The translations under genes and the position numbers were made by a program. Below are positions 8,202-17,876 of a stretch of 64,000 nt of DNA, piece after piece. The stretch is from Gammaproteobacteria bacterium (GTDB taxonomy: Bacteria > Pseudomonadota > Gammaproteobacteria > Eutrophobiales > Eutrophobiaceae): assembly GCA_030829985.1 (NCBI GenBank), contig JAURNW010000011.1:163700-227699 (forward strand), read 5' to 3'. The first letter of the stretch is position 1, and the number at the start of each line of letters is the position of its first letter. A model generated the notes under the pieces. That model saw only the letters and a program-made list of their open reading frames with translations. It did not search any database and was not told the origin of the DNA.

Positions 8202-9866
8202 TTATTGCTCAATGATTTCTTCCTTCACAGAACCATTGTTTTCCTCATGAGTCAGTTTAAGGCCTTCTGCAATTTTGTGCATACGTCCTGTTGCCTTTAC
8301 ACTCAGTTTAGCCATTCTCTTGATAAGACTGGCTTGATGTACCATCGCATCAATAGTCACTATTCCTAGTCTGCCTTTTGAGCCGGTTTTAAATACAATT
8401 AATTTGAAATCTTCATAAACACTTTCCATTTCATCTAATGTATTGCTCAAAGCAATAGCTTTATTATCGTTAATGGTAATCTTTGTATCTTCAAGCGTAT
8501 GAACTGCCAGTTTTCTTAATTTTGTCATGGCTTCGACAATTGCGGATTCGCCAACGGGCACATGAACTTTTTTCTGCAGCTCTACAACGTCAATTGCTAA
8601 ATCCATTAGCAACACATATTGTTGCGCTACCACCATCATATCTGGCAAACATTGTGCGATTTCATCTGATAGATCTTGCTTGCTTAACATAGCGACATAA
8701 TTTCCAACCTCACTCGTCCGCTTGATCATAATTTCGTTATCATTTTTAAGATTAATCATGTCTGCACCTTCCTGACTTAATACAGATGTGCTCGACTTAA
8801 TACTAAATTCATTAATATCAATTAACTCTTTAAATAAAGCATCACTTGCAACAGCCGGAATCGTTAAAATATTTTTATCCAGGTATTTTGATTTTCCTTC
8901 TACCTCGGCTTTGGAAATAAATCGAGTCTGTAGAAAATCAATCAGCCGTTTAGCCAGAGGTAACATTACGATAACGCCAAGCAAATTAAATACCGTATGA
9001 AACAATGCTAATGTTGTCGCGATAGAAGGAGACATACTTAAAAAAGACTGAATCCAGTCAACTAACCACAACATTGGCGACATTAATAGCAGCGCTATGG
9101 ATGCTGTAATCAAATTAAATAATATATGGCTAGCGGCGACACGCTTTGCTGTCGGTGTCGCGCCCCAAACCGAGATTAAGGCAGTGGTAGTGGTTCCAAG
9201 ATTAGCACCAATCACTGTCGCTGCGGCTGCACCTAATGGAACCAAACCACCTTGAGCTGCACTCAATATCACAACAACCGCGGCACTTGATGATTGCATT
9301 AAGGTTGTTAAAATCAGACCCATCAGCAAATAGATCATCACCACACTAATCCCACCTTCGTTGACACTAGGAAGCTGTACAGTCTCTCCCAGCCCCATAA
9401 AGCTTTCTTTCAGAACGCTAATACCAAGAAAGAATAAACCAAAGCCCAGTATGGCCTGACCAATTGCAGTACGCCGACCTTTACCACCAGTCATACGTAC
9501 GATCATGCCTATGCCAATCAGAGGTAATGCATAAGCCTCAAGATTAATCTTGAAACCTATTAATGCAACTATCCAACCGGTCATGGTGGTCCCAACATTA
9601 CTACCAAAGATAACCCAGACAGCCTGTTGTAAATTAATCAATCCTGCATTTGCAAAGCCAATCGTCGCAACGGTTATTGCACTTGAAGATTGTACTAGAG
9701 CAGTTATTGAGAAACCGGTAATTAATCCACGTCCGGGTGTCTTGGTCCAGTTATGCAGGATAGATATTAATGCATCGCCAGCTGCTAGTTTTAAACCATC
9801 GGTCATCAACCACATACCGACCAGAAACAAACCTAAACCACCTAATAATGCATTGATATATTCCAT
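8202..9866 (-). CDS. Na+/phosphate cotransporter with C-terminal PhoU-like domain (NptA/YjbB family)
   Basis: 554 residues. Two homologous membrane repeats each carry the QSSSA signature (ALVQSSSAITVATIGFA and TLMQSSSAAVVVILSAA), typical of the NptA/PNaS family. The C-terminal 200 residues are helical and charged, as in the PhoU-like domain fused to YjbB. Such proteins move phosphate with sodium; the E. coli homologue can export it. It lies 30 bases downstream of the PhoX-like gene on the same strand, forming a probable phosphate-handling pair. No Pho box was found upstream of the pair. Confidence 0.88.
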   Translation of the reverse strand: MEYINALLGGLGLFLVGMWLMTDGLKLAAGDALISILHNWTKTPGRGLITGFSITALVQSSSAITVATIGFANAGLINLQQAVWVIFGSNVGTTMTGWIVALIGFKINLEAYALPLIGIGMIVRMTGGKGRRTAIGQAILGFGLFFLGISVLKESFMGLGETVQLPSVNEGGISVVMIYLLMGLILTTLMQSSSAAVVVILSAAQGGLVPLGAAAATVIGANLGTTTTALISVWGATPTAKRVAASHILFNLITASIALLLMSPMLWLVDWIQSFLSMSPSIATTLALFHTVFNLLGVIVMLPLAKRLIDFLQTRFISKAEVEGKSKYLDKNILTIPAVASDALFKELIDINEFSIKSSTSVLSQEGADMINLKNDNEIMIKRTSEVGNYVAMLSKQDLSDEIAQCLPDMMVVAQQYVLLMDLAIDVVELQKKVHVPVGESAIVEAMTKLRKLAVHTLEDTKITINDNKAIALSNTLDEMESVYEDFKLIVFKTGSKGRLGIVTIDAMVHQASLIKRMAKLSVKATGRMHKIAEGLKLTHEENNGSVKEEIIEQ

Positions 9867-9896
9867 CTTTTTTATGATGCCTGTTGTATCAAATTA

Positions 9897-11036
9897 TTAA
9901 TTAAATGTAATTTCATAAGTAATGCCATCTTCACTTCTGCCAGTTTTTCCTCTTTGTGAAGAAAAATATAAACGCTTACCATCCGGTGAAAATGCCGGGC
10001 CGGTTATTTCAGATTTATCTTGTCCATATATATTAACAAGAACATGTGGTTGATAAGAATGATCCAATGCGACTATTTGCATATTGCCACCATCTTCAGC
10101 TATCAATAATTCGCCGGATTGCGAGACTTCAATATTATCAAGCCCCGTAAGCAAGGCTAGCTGGTAATCAGCGGCATCGTATACTTTTGTGATTAAACTG
10201 GTAATGATGTCGTAGCGCCACACGACGTTATCTATTTTTGTTGTAAAGAAAATCTGCTTGTTGTGATAAATAATTCCTTCACCACCTTTAAAGCGGGCCG
10301 CTTCTATTATTTGATAACGGGTTGGTTTGACCCTTGCCAGTGGATCCTCTATTTTTTTCCAATACAAAACGCTTTTATTAGCAACAGCGACATCAAGTGT
10401 ACCTTCGGATAAATCACCTTTGTTGACAGGTTTAAATCTATATAAACAACCATCTCTTAAATCTTCCGTTAAATAAACATAGCTACTATCAGGATCAACT
10501 GCAGCGCCTTCATGATTAAAGGAGCCCATCGCTGGTCGAACGACTGCTTTCTTTTGACCTTCAGGATCACATTCATAAACCTGACCCTGATCACTATATT
10601 CCTCACAGGACAACCAGGTATTCCACGGGGTTTTGCCGCCAGCACAATTGCGGGATGTATTATTTAATATAGAGTAGGCATCGACAATCTCGCCTTTACT
10701 ATTAAATTTTATTGCACCAACACCGCCCTGGTTTTTTTCTAATTCGCTATTCGAAACATAGATCCAGCCATTATCTTTACTGGCAAAACAGGCTCCGCCA
10801 TCAGGGGCGCTATGCCATAAAAATGCTTTGTTATTCATCACCGGTAAGCTCGATTGTGCGATTTGACGAATCACACTACCTTTGGGTATTTCAATATTGA
10901 GATTTTTATCAAACCAGGTTTGCTTGATTATAGTAGCGGTCGAACTCCTGGCATGAGCCGGATTTGGCATTAGTAATCCACCCAGTCCAAGCATGGCATA
11001 CTGCATAAATCGTCGTCGTGAGTTCACACCGTTCAT
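9897..11036 (-). CDS. PhoX-like protein (DUF839) with Tat signal
   Basis: 379 residues. The N-terminus NSRRRFMQYAMLGLGGLL is a twin-arginine signal, so the folded protein should be exported to the periplasm. The body matches DUF839/PhoX beta-propeller proteins: GNCAGGKTPWNTWLSCEE-like segment (here RNCAGGKTPWNTWLSCEE), FNHEGAAVDPDSSYVYLTED and a late GLDNIEVSQSGELLIAEDG. PhoX enzymes are Ca/Fe-dependent alkaline phosphatases, but short DUF839 members have not all been shown to be phosphatases. Pairing with a Na/Pi transporter supports a role in phosphate release. Confidence 0.75.
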   Translation of the reverse strand: MNGVNSRRRFMQYAMLGLGGLLMPNPAHARSSTATIIKQTWFDKNLNIEIPKGSVIRQIAQSSLPVMNNKAFLWHSAPDGGACFASKDNGWIYVSNSELEKNQGGVGAIKFNSKGEIVDAYSILNNTSRNCAGGKTPWNTWLSCEEYSDQGQVYECDPEGQKKAVVRPAMGSFNHEGAAVDPDSSYVYLTEDLRDGCLYRFKPVNKGDLSEGTLDVAVANKSVLYWKKIEDPLARVKPTRYQIIEAARFKGGEGIIYHNKQIFFTTKIDNVVWRYDIITSLITKVYDAADYQLALLTGLDNIEVSQSGELLIAEDGGNMQIVALDHSYQPHVLVNIYGQDKSEITGPAFSPDGKRLYFSSQRGKTGRSEDGITYEITFN

Positions 11037-11163
11037 ACAGATAGTTTATATCTCTTTTTCGTAATTGGTATTATAGAAAGAAAAATTGTTTACGCTCTTC
11101 GACGTAAATGGAAACCCTTTGTACAAAGGAATACTGCTGAAATTCTTAAAACGCCGTCAGTAA

Positions 11164-11580
11164 TTATGCAGTTGGAAAATTACTCGCGAATTTCTCTATC
11201 CATTCTTTCGCGGCTTCTTTACTACTCAACTCACGGCCTTCATAATGCAGAATTTCATTCCGATAATGTTCTATATGACAGATTTGCTCAATCATACGTA
11301 GATGAAAAACCTGATCCTTACTAACTATGAATTCTATTCCAATTTCATAGCGATTATCTTTAATATAACAACGAATAACTTTACCTATTATCTCAAAATC
11401 CGAATTAACACACTCGATCTTCAACCTTACCGTCTGACCTTTTTCTAATGGCTCAGAAGATAGACAGGATATGCCGCCGAAACTGACATTATTCAGCGTA
11501 TTAATTCCGTGTTTGAGTTCTCCATCCAACGCTTCGAGTTGAACCGGAATTGACGCTGGATGACGTATAAACTGTCGCAT
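11164..11580 (-). CDS. PilZ-domain protein
   Basis: 138 residues. The c-di-GMP binding pattern is present: RQFIR at residues 2-6 (R-x3-R) and NVSFGGI (N-x-S-x2-G) about 26 residues later, followed by the beta-barrel. A C-terminal helical tail (SSKEAAKEWIEKFASN) follows. It lies downstream of the three pilT-type genes on the same strand, so it may tie second-messenger signalling to pilus retraction. A 150-base gap separates it from the ATPase gene, so co-transcription is uncertain. Confidence 0.82.
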   Translation of the reverse strand: MRQFIRHPASIPVQLEALDGELKHGINTLNNVSFGGISCLSSEPLEKGQTVRLKIECVNSDFEIIGKVIRCYIKDNRYEIGIEFIVSKDQVFHLRMIEQICHIEHYRNEILHYEGRELSSKEAAKEWIEKFASNFPTA

Positions 11581-11730
11581 AATTCAGTTTAGTATGGGTT
11601 TCATCAGACACAAAGATAAAATCTGTCTGGAATGGCAATGCTAAAAAAGCCAACTATTTTAATCAATACAGATATTTCACACTAAGACCGGCATATACAT
11701 TATTGCTACTTATATCTTGCCAAAAAACTA

Positions 11731-12786
11731 TTAACCAAAACTAATCTTATTCTCAAGGTTGGTTCTTGAATCCGCATTATTCAATGCCTCTTCCAGTTCT
11801 ATACGACCATCTTTATATAAATTGAATAATGCTGTATCAAACGTCTGCATACCTCGTTGTCCACTCTCTGCCATCGCAACCTTAAGTTCATCGATATCTC
11901 CTTTAAGGATGAGCTCTTGAATATGCGGTGTGTTAACTAAAATCTCTATCGCAGCTATACGCTTGCCATCAACACCCAATACCAGTCGTTGTGAAACAAC
12001 GGCACGAATGTTCAAGGACAGGTCCATAAATAATTGTTTATGCATGTCTTGTGGAAACATATTAATTACACGTTCCATTGCCTGATTCGCATTATTCGCA
12101 TGCAAAGTCGATATCGCCAAATGGCCAGTATTCGCAAGTTCGAGCGCTGCCTCCATCGTTGTTCTATCTCGTATTTCACCGATTAGAATCACATCTGGTG
12201 CTTCACGCAGAGAAGCCTTCAATGCATTCGCATAGGATTGTGTATCTACACCTACTTCTCGCTGGTTAACTATTGCTTTGAGATTTGGATGGCTAAACTC
12301 AACCGGGTCCTCAATCGTCAAGATATGGCCCGCCATATTTTCATTACGATGGTTGATCATCGCAGCAAGGGTAGTCGACTTACCAGAACCGGTTGCACCG
12401 ACCATAAGGATGAGGCCGCGCTTGTTCATGATAAGTTCTTGTAATATGTCAGGCACACCAAGCTGTGCGATGGTTGGGATTTCATTCGGGATACGACGCA
12501 AGACCATTCCAACCTCACCACGCTGACGAAAAACATTCACTCGAAAACGCGCCTGGTCACCTAAGGGGATGGCAAAATCACATTCCATCCTATCTTCAAA
12601 CTCAGCGATTTGTTTATCATTCATAATGCCGTAAGCAGCGGCTTTAGTTAACTCACCTGTTAATATAGTTTTACCTACAGAGCTTGCTTTACCTTCCATC
12701 TTGACCTTGACCGGAGAATCAGTCGTAAGAAAAAGATCCGATGCTTCCTTCTCGACCATCAATTTTAAATAAGGTGTTATATCCAT
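11731..12786 (-). CDS. PilT/PilU-type ATPase, third tandem paralogue
   Basis: 351 residues of the retraction ATPase family. Walker A reads GATGSGKST, the Asp box/Walker B DVILIGEIRDRTTME and the His box GHLAISTLHANNANQAMERV. All catalytic motifs are intact. The C-terminus (NTPHIQELILKGDIDELK) resembles PilU more than PilT, which has AIRNLIREN. It follows pilU by 67 bases. Possible roles are an additional retraction motor or a partner of PilU; the sequence does not decide. Confidence 0.88.
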   Translation of the reverse strand: MDITPYLKLMVEKEASDLFLTTDSPVKVKMEGKASSVGKTILTGELTKAAAYGIMNDKQIAEFEDRMECDFAIPLGDQARFRVNVFRQRGEVGMVLRRIPNEIPTIAQLGVPDILQELIMNKRGLILMVGATGSGKSTTLAAMINHRNENMAGHILTIEDPVEFSHPNLKAIVNQREVGVDTQSYANALKASLREAPDVILIGEIRDRTTMEAALELANTGHLAISTLHANNANQAMERVINMFPQDMHKQLFMDLSLNIRAVVSQRLVLGVDGKRIAAIEILVNTPHIQELILKGDIDELKVAMAESGQRGMQTFDTALFNLYKDGRIELEEALNNADSRTNLENKISFG

Positions 12787-12853
12787 GCTGTGTCGATTTT
12801 ACCTTTATATTTATTAGTTACTGATAATACAAATTTAAAACAAGTAATTTTAC

Positions 12854-14020
12854 TTAACGCATCATGCCTGAATCTTCTTCAGTCTCATGAAGACTGAGAT
12901 GTTCAAGGCCGTCCATAGAATCTCTACCTTTTGCATCCTTGCCTTCGAGTTTTATCTTCAAGCGCAACTCATTCATAGAATCAGCCGAACGTAATGCATC
13001 TTCCAGTGTAATTTTATCTGCTTCATACAAATCAAATAATGCCTGGTCGAAGGTCTTCATACCTAACTCATTAGACTTGGCCATAATTGCCTTAATCTCG
13101 TGGACTTCACCCTTCAGGATTAAATCTGAAATCAATGGGGAGTTAAGTAATATCTCAATTGCCGCAGCTCGACCCTTGCCATCCACGGTTTTTAACAACC
13201 GCTGTGAAATAACCGCCTTCAGGTTAAGCGACAAATCCATCAACAATTGTGTTTTACGCTCTTCCGGAAAAAAGTTGATGATACGATCCAATGCCTGGTT
13301 AGAACTGTTAGCGTGCAAGGTGGCCATGGCTAAATGGCCTGTTTCAGCAAAGGCAATACCAAACTCCATTGTTTCACGATCACGAATTTCGCCAAGCAGA
13401 ATCACATCCGGGGCCTGACGCAATGTATTTTTCAGAGCGATATCCCAATCATCGCAATCCACGCCAACCTCACGCTGCGTGATGACGCAATTTTTATGCG
13501 GGTGTACATATTCGACCGGATCTTCAATCGTAATAATATGGCCATAGGTATTGGCATTACGATAATCAATCATTGCTGCCAATGAGGTTGATTTACCGGA
13601 ACCGGTACCACCAACCATAATGACCAAACCGTTCTTGGTCATGACAACATCTTTCAATACTTCTGGCAGGCCAAGCTTTTCGAGGTTTGGAACTTCCGTT
13701 TCAATTACATGCAGTACCAGACCGCAGAAACTTTGTTGAATAAAGGCATTCGCTCGAAAACGGCCTATGCCGACGGGTGCGACCGCAAAGTTACACTCTT
13801 TGGTTGCTTCATATTCTTTAAGCTGTTTATCGTTCATTACAGCATAAGCTAATGCCTTGGTATTTTCCGGGGTCAGTTCCGTCTTGGAAACCGGGGTCAT
13901 TTTACCGTGTATTTTCATCGCCGGCGGGAAACCGACTGTAATGAATAAATCCGATGCCTTCTTCTCAATCATTAGCTTGAGAAGATCACGCATAAATTTT
14001 ATCGCCTGTTCTCTTTCCAT
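12854..14020 (-). CDS. pilU: Type IV pilus retraction ATPase PilU
   Basis: 388 residues with Walker A GGTGSGKST, DVILLGEIRDRETMEF and GHLAMATLHANSSNQALDR. The long C-terminal tail ending in HLSLHETEEDSGMMR is typical of PilU, a PilT-dependent accessory retraction motor on the inner-membrane side of the pilus machine. It lies 30 bases after pilT. The start MEREQAIKFMRDLLKLM fits PilU proteins. Confidence 0.92.
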   Translation of the reverse strand: MEREQAIKFMRDLLKLMIEKKASDLFITVGFPPAMKIHGKMTPVSKTELTPENTKALAYAVMNDKQLKEYEATKECNFAVAPVGIGRFRANAFIQQSFCGLVLHVIETEVPNLEKLGLPEVLKDVVMTKNGLVIMVGGTGSGKSTSLAAMIDYRNANTYGHIITIEDPVEYVHPHKNCVITQREVGVDCDDWDIALKNTLRQAPDVILLGEIRDRETMEFGIAFAETGHLAMATLHANSSNQALDRIINFFPEERKTQLLMDLSLNLKAVISQRLLKTVDGKGRAAAIEILLNSPLISDLILKGEVHEIKAIMAKSNELGMKTFDQALFDLYEADKITLEDALRSADSMNELRLKIKLEGKDAKGRDSMDGLEHLSLHETEEDSGMMR

Positions 14021-14050
14021 TCGACCTCTCCCGAATTCAGTTATTAACTG

Positions 14051-15085
14051 CTAGAAATTATCTCTATTAGCACATTTCGATAGGGCTTCCTGGCGTGTGA
14101 CCACATTCTTCTGCACCAATTGTTGCAGATTTTGATCCAGAGTCTGCATACCAAACTGTTGTCCTGTTTGAATTGCGGAATACATCTGCGCAATCTTGTT
14201 TTCTCGAATAAGGTTACGTATTGCAGGTGTGCCCATCATGATCTCATGTGCAGCTACACGCCCACCACCTTGTTTCTTCAATAGTGTTTGTGAAATAACC
14301 GATTTTAATGATTCAGACAACATCGCCCTGATCATGTCTTTTTCCGCAGCAGGGAATACATCGACCACACGGTCAATGGTTTTTGCAGCAGAACTGGTAT
14401 GCAGCGTACCGAATACCAGGTGACCTGTTTCAGCAGCCGACAAGGCCAAACGAATAGTTTCCAAATCTCGCATTTCACCAACCAGTATAACGTCAGGATC
14501 TTCACGCAAAGCTGAACGCAAGGCTTCATTGAAACCAAGGGTATCTCTATGTACTTCACGTTGGTTGATCAGACATTTCTTACTCGTGTGCACAAATTCG
14601 ATAGGGTCTTCTACCGTCAGGATATGACCATACTCAGTCATGTTTTTGTGATTCACCATCGCCGCAAGGGTTGTCGATTTACCCGAGCCGGTAGGACCCG
14701 TTACCAGTACAACGCCGCGAGGCGTGTCTGAAATTTGTTCAAATATCTTGGGGGCATTGAGTTGCTCCAGAGATAGAATTTCAGATGGAATAGTTCGAAA
14801 TACGGCACCGGCACCACGGTTCTGGTTAAAAGCATTGACACGGAAACGAGCCAGACCGGGAATTTCAAACGAAAAGTCACACTCTAGAAATTCTTCGTAG
14901 TCCTTACGCTGTTTGTCATTCATGATGTCGTACACCATGTCATGCACATCCTTATGATCCATGGTCGGGACGTTGATTCGGCGCATATCTCCATCTACAC
15001 GTATCATCGGTGGTTCACCAGCGGACAAATGCAAATCCGAACTACCATTTTTTACCCCGAAGGCTAAAAGCTCACCTATATCCAT
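14051..15085 (-). CDS. pilT: Type IV pilus twitching motility ATPase PilT
   Basis: 344 residues, standard PilT length. Walker A GPTGSGKST is at 130-138; DVILVGEMRDLETIRLA and GHLVFGTLHTSSAAKTIDRV follow. The PilT-specific C-terminal AIRNLIRENK, needed for retraction, is present. It is the first gene of a pilT-pilU-pilU2 row and is divergent from yggS across 171 bases, the usual gammaproteobacterial arrangement. Confidence 0.97.
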   Translation of the reverse strand: MDIGELLAFGVKNGSSDLHLSAGEPPMIRVDGDMRRINVPTMDHKDVHDMVYDIMNDKQRKDYEEFLECDFSFEIPGLARFRVNAFNQNRGAGAVFRTIPSEILSLEQLNAPKIFEQISDTPRGVVLVTGPTGSGKSTTLAAMVNHKNMTEYGHILTVEDPIEFVHTSKKCLINQREVHRDTLGFNEALRSALREDPDVILVGEMRDLETIRLALSAAETGHLVFGTLHTSSAAKTIDRVVDVFPAAEKDMIRAMLSESLKSVISQTLLKKQGGGRVAAHEIMMGTPAIRNLIRENKIAQMYSAIQTGQQFGMQTLDQNLQQLVQKNVVTRQEALSKCANRDNF

Positions 15086-15256
15086 CTATACCTCCCAATA
15101 GGTAATGACAAAGTTAACTACGCGTGTTGCAATATCGTTTTTTTACTCACACACAGGTGAAATCAAAAAACCGTGACTATTATTGTTCCACCAAAATATA
15201 CATTAACAACCTTACTGATATTTTAAATTATAGACTACCGTAATAGCCTCTTTTTT

Positions 15257-15940
15257 ATGAAATTAGCTGACAATCTTGCCCATATCCACAATGAAATAAG
15301 CCTAGCAGAAAAACGCTACGGACGTAGTAAAGGATCAGTATGCTTATTAGCGGTTAGCAAAACACGAACAATTGCCGAGATTATGGCGGCTTTCAATGAA
15401 GGGCAGCGCCATTTTGGTGAAAATTATTGCCAGGAAGCACTGGAAAAGATCGAGAAAATAGAGCGTCCCGATATAATCTGGCATTTTATAGGGCCAATCC
15501 AGTCAAATAAGACTCGACAGATAGCCATTCATTTTGACTGGGTTCATACCATTGATAGAATCAAGATTGCACAACGACTGGATAACGCGCGACCTGAGAA
15601 TCTGGGACCACTCAATGTCTGTGTTCAGGTCAATATCAGTGATGAAACCAGTAAGTCGGGGATTGTACTGGATGCCGTTGAGGAATTTATTAATGAGCTG
15701 GAAAGCTTTAAAAAGCTAAAAGTTCGGGGACTGATGTCATTACCGGCACCCACCACCGATTTTGAACAACAATGCAAACCGTTCTCGGTACTGTATGAAA
15801 AATTTCAGGAATTAAGAAAAACCAGACCCGAACTAGACACATTATCTATCGGCACGACTCAAGATATGCTTGCTGCTATTGCAGAAGGGGGAACAATGGT
15901 ACGCATTGGTACTGCTCTTTTTGGTCCACGCGTTACTTAA
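15257..15940 (+). CDS. yggS: YggS family PLP-binding protein (PLP homeostasis)
   Basis: 227 residues of the alanine-racemase-like N-terminal fold. LLAVSKTRTI contains the PLP lysine, and the conserved FGENYCQEAL, WHFIGPIQSNKTRQI and LSIGTTQDMLAAIAEGGTMVRIGTALFG segments are all present. The family buffers pyridoxal phosphate and affects amino-acid metabolism; no catalytic activity is established. It begins the conserved yggS-proC-yggT-yggU series. Confidence 0.95.
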   Translation: MKLADNLAHIHNEISLAEKRYGRSKGSVCLLAVSKTRTIAEIMAAFNEGQRHFGENYCQEALEKIEKIERPDIIWHFIGPIQSNKTRQIAIHFDWVHTIDRIKIAQRLDNARPENLGPLNVCVQVNISDETSKSGIVLDAVEEFINELESFKKLKVRGLMSLPAPTTDFEQQCKPFSVLYEKFQELRKTRPELDTLSIGTTQDMLAAIAEGGTMVRIGTALFGPRVT

Positions 15941-16068
15941 TACTGATAAACGTACTAATAAAAAAGCTGTCCTGATATAGAGATATAGAATTTCACACCA
16001 ATCAAAGCCTGATATTTTATGCTTACATCGTTATACTTTTCACACTCATCACAACATATGAAATTACT

Positions 16069-16893
16069 ATGGAAAACTGCAACATAACGTTTATTGGTTG
16101 CGGCAATATGTCGCGTAGTCTGATAGGCGGGCTTATCGCTAATAACGTCAAGACAAAAAATCTGACAGCTACTGACCCCGATGAAGGGCAACGGCAAAAT
16201 ATGGCCGAACAATTCGGCATTACGACGCTGGAAGATAATAATGCGGCCATTGCCGACGCTGATGTCATTGTTCTCGCCGTAAAACCTCAAGTCATGCATC
16301 AGGTTGTCAGTGGACTGGCTGAAGCTGTTAAAGGAAGCACAAAACTGCTTGTTTCTATAGCTGCGGGGATAAAACTCGACTCACTTTCCGAGTGGCTAGG
16401 TGAACCATCGGCAATCATAAGAGTGATGCCCAACACACCCGCATTGATTCAGGCGGGGGCTGCAGCATTATTTGCCAATAAGCATGTTACTGTTTCACAA
16501 AAAAATACTGCTGAATCTATGATGCGTTCAGTCGGAACCGCGATCTGGCTAGAATCAGAAGATTTAATGGATACCGTCACTGCATTATCGGGCAGCGGTC
16601 CAGCCTATTTTTTCTATTTCATGGAAGCGATGGAAAAAGCCGCTATTGATATGGGATTGAATAATGAGCAGGCAAGATTGTTAACTATAGAGACCGCGTT
16701 GGGTGCAGCCAAAATGGCCTTATTATCAGCTTCAGATCTGGCGGAGCTTCGAACACAGGTAACCTCTCCCGGCGGGACGACAGAACAAGCTTTAAATACA
16801 TTCAAACAAGGCAAGCTTGAAGAGTTGGTTCAAGCAGCCATGAATGCGGCTAAACAACGTTCGATAGAATTATCTAAATCATTTGGCAAATAA
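16069..16893 (+). CDS. proC: Pyrroline-5-carboxylate reductase
   Basis: 274 residues. Catalyses the last step of proline synthesis with NAD(P)H. The Rossmann motif ITFIGCGNMSRSLIGGL is at the N-terminus, and the C-terminal signature LRTQVTSPGGTTEQAL with the catalytic region ALSGSGPAYFF is complete. It is followed after 3 bases by yggT, indicating co-transcription. Confidence 0.97.
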   Translation: MENCNITFIGCGNMSRSLIGGLIANNVKTKNLTATDPDEGQRQNMAEQFGITTLEDNNAAIADADVIVLAVKPQVMHQVVSGLAEAVKGSTKLLVSIAAGIKLDSLSEWLGEPSAIIRVMPNTPALIQAGAAALFANKHVTVSQKNTAESMMRSVGTAIWLESEDLMDTVTALSGSGPAYFFYFMEAMEKAAIDMGLNNEQARLLTIETALGAAKMALLSASDLAELRTQVTSPGGTTEQALNTFKQGKLEELVQAAMNAAKQRSIELSKSFGK

Positions 16894-16896
16894 AAT

Positions 16897-17478
16897 ATGA
16901 GTGGAAACTATTTTGCACAAGCGGCTGTTTATCTGATTGAGATTGTTTTTGGTCTTTATATTCTGGCATTACTATTACGTTATCTTTTAGCCAGAGTACG
17001 GGCAGATTTTTACAACCCCTTATCTCAATTTCTGGTTAAAGTAACCAACCCACTATTAAAGCCTCTACGGAGAGCAATTCCCGGTTATCTGGGCGTAGAT
17101 TGGCCATCAATAATTTTATTGTTCTTGTTTCAAGCAGTTGAAATAACCCTGATCGCTCTGGTTAGTGTCGGTCGCATCCCCGCACCAGCAGGACTGTTTG
17201 TGCTGACTCTTGCAAACCTGTTGAAAACAGTAATTTACGTTCACATGTTTGTTATTCTCATACAAATTGTAATCAGCTGGATCAACCCCGGCGCCTATAA
17301 CCCAATAACGGTAATCATGTACCAACTAAGCGAACCGGTATTGAAACCGGCACGTCGTTTAATTCCACCCGCAGGTGGTTTTGATTGGTCGCCACTTGTT
17401 GTTCTCATTATCATGAACCTGATGATCATCTTGATGGTTTCGCCGCTGATGGATCTGGGTAGAAGGCTGTCTATTTAA
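16897..17478 (+). CDS. yggT: YggT family integral membrane protein
   Basis: 193 residues with two copies of the YGGT domain. Each has a hydrophobic helix followed by a NPLL/LKPLRRAIP motif (first FLVKVTNPLLKPLRRAIPG, second EPVLKPARRLIPPAGGFDWS). The family's function is not established; some members affect osmotic shock tolerance or division. Between proC and yggU the order is conserved in gammaproteobacteria. Confidence 0.92.
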   Translation: MSGNYFAQAAVYLIEIVFGLYILALLLRYLLARVRADFYNPLSQFLVKVTNPLLKPLRRAIPGYLGVDWPSIILLFLFQAVEITLIALVSVGRIPAPAGLFVLTLANLLKTVIYVHMFVILIQIVISWINPGAYNPITVIMYQLSEPVLKPARRLIPPAGGFDWSPLVVLIIMNLMIILMVSPLMDLGRRLSI

Positions 17479-17482
17479 CAGC

Positions 17483-17785
17483 GTGGCATTTTATGAATGG
17501 CAAGGGAATGAGCTGCTACTTAAAATCCATGTGCAGACCCGTGCAAAAGAAGATTCTGTTGTCGGCTTACATGGCGAGAGATTGAAACTGAGAGTTAATG
17601 CTCCACCAATAGACAATAAAGCAAACCAGCACATTATCAATTTTCTGGCTAATGAATTTAGCGTCAAGCAATCAGATATAAAATTAATTAGCGGACAAAA
17701 ACATCGCGACAAACAATTAATAATAAAACACGCTGAACATTTGCCAGGCTGGTTTAATGTCTTATCGGATAGTGTTTCTGATTAA
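17483..17785 (+). CDS. yggU: DUF167 family protein YggU
   Basis: 100 residues beginning with GTG at 17483, four bases after the yggT stop. The family core LKIHVQTRAKEDSVVGLHGERLK and the VNAPPIDNKANQHIINFLA stretch are clear. Function unknown. It ends the yggS-proC-yggT-yggU unit; ilvA converges from the other strand. Confidence 0.92.
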   Translation: MAFYEWQGNELLLKIHVQTRAKEDSVVGLHGERLKLRVNAPPIDNKANQHIINFLANEFSVKQSDIKLISGQKHRDKQLIIKHAEHLPGWFNVLSDSVSD

Positions 17786-17876
17786 ATGTCAGAAATCGAA
17801 CAGAAGCAGATAACCTTATTTACAATATATTTCCTTGATGGAAAAATTTAAAACAAACTCAAACCTGAACAAACAA

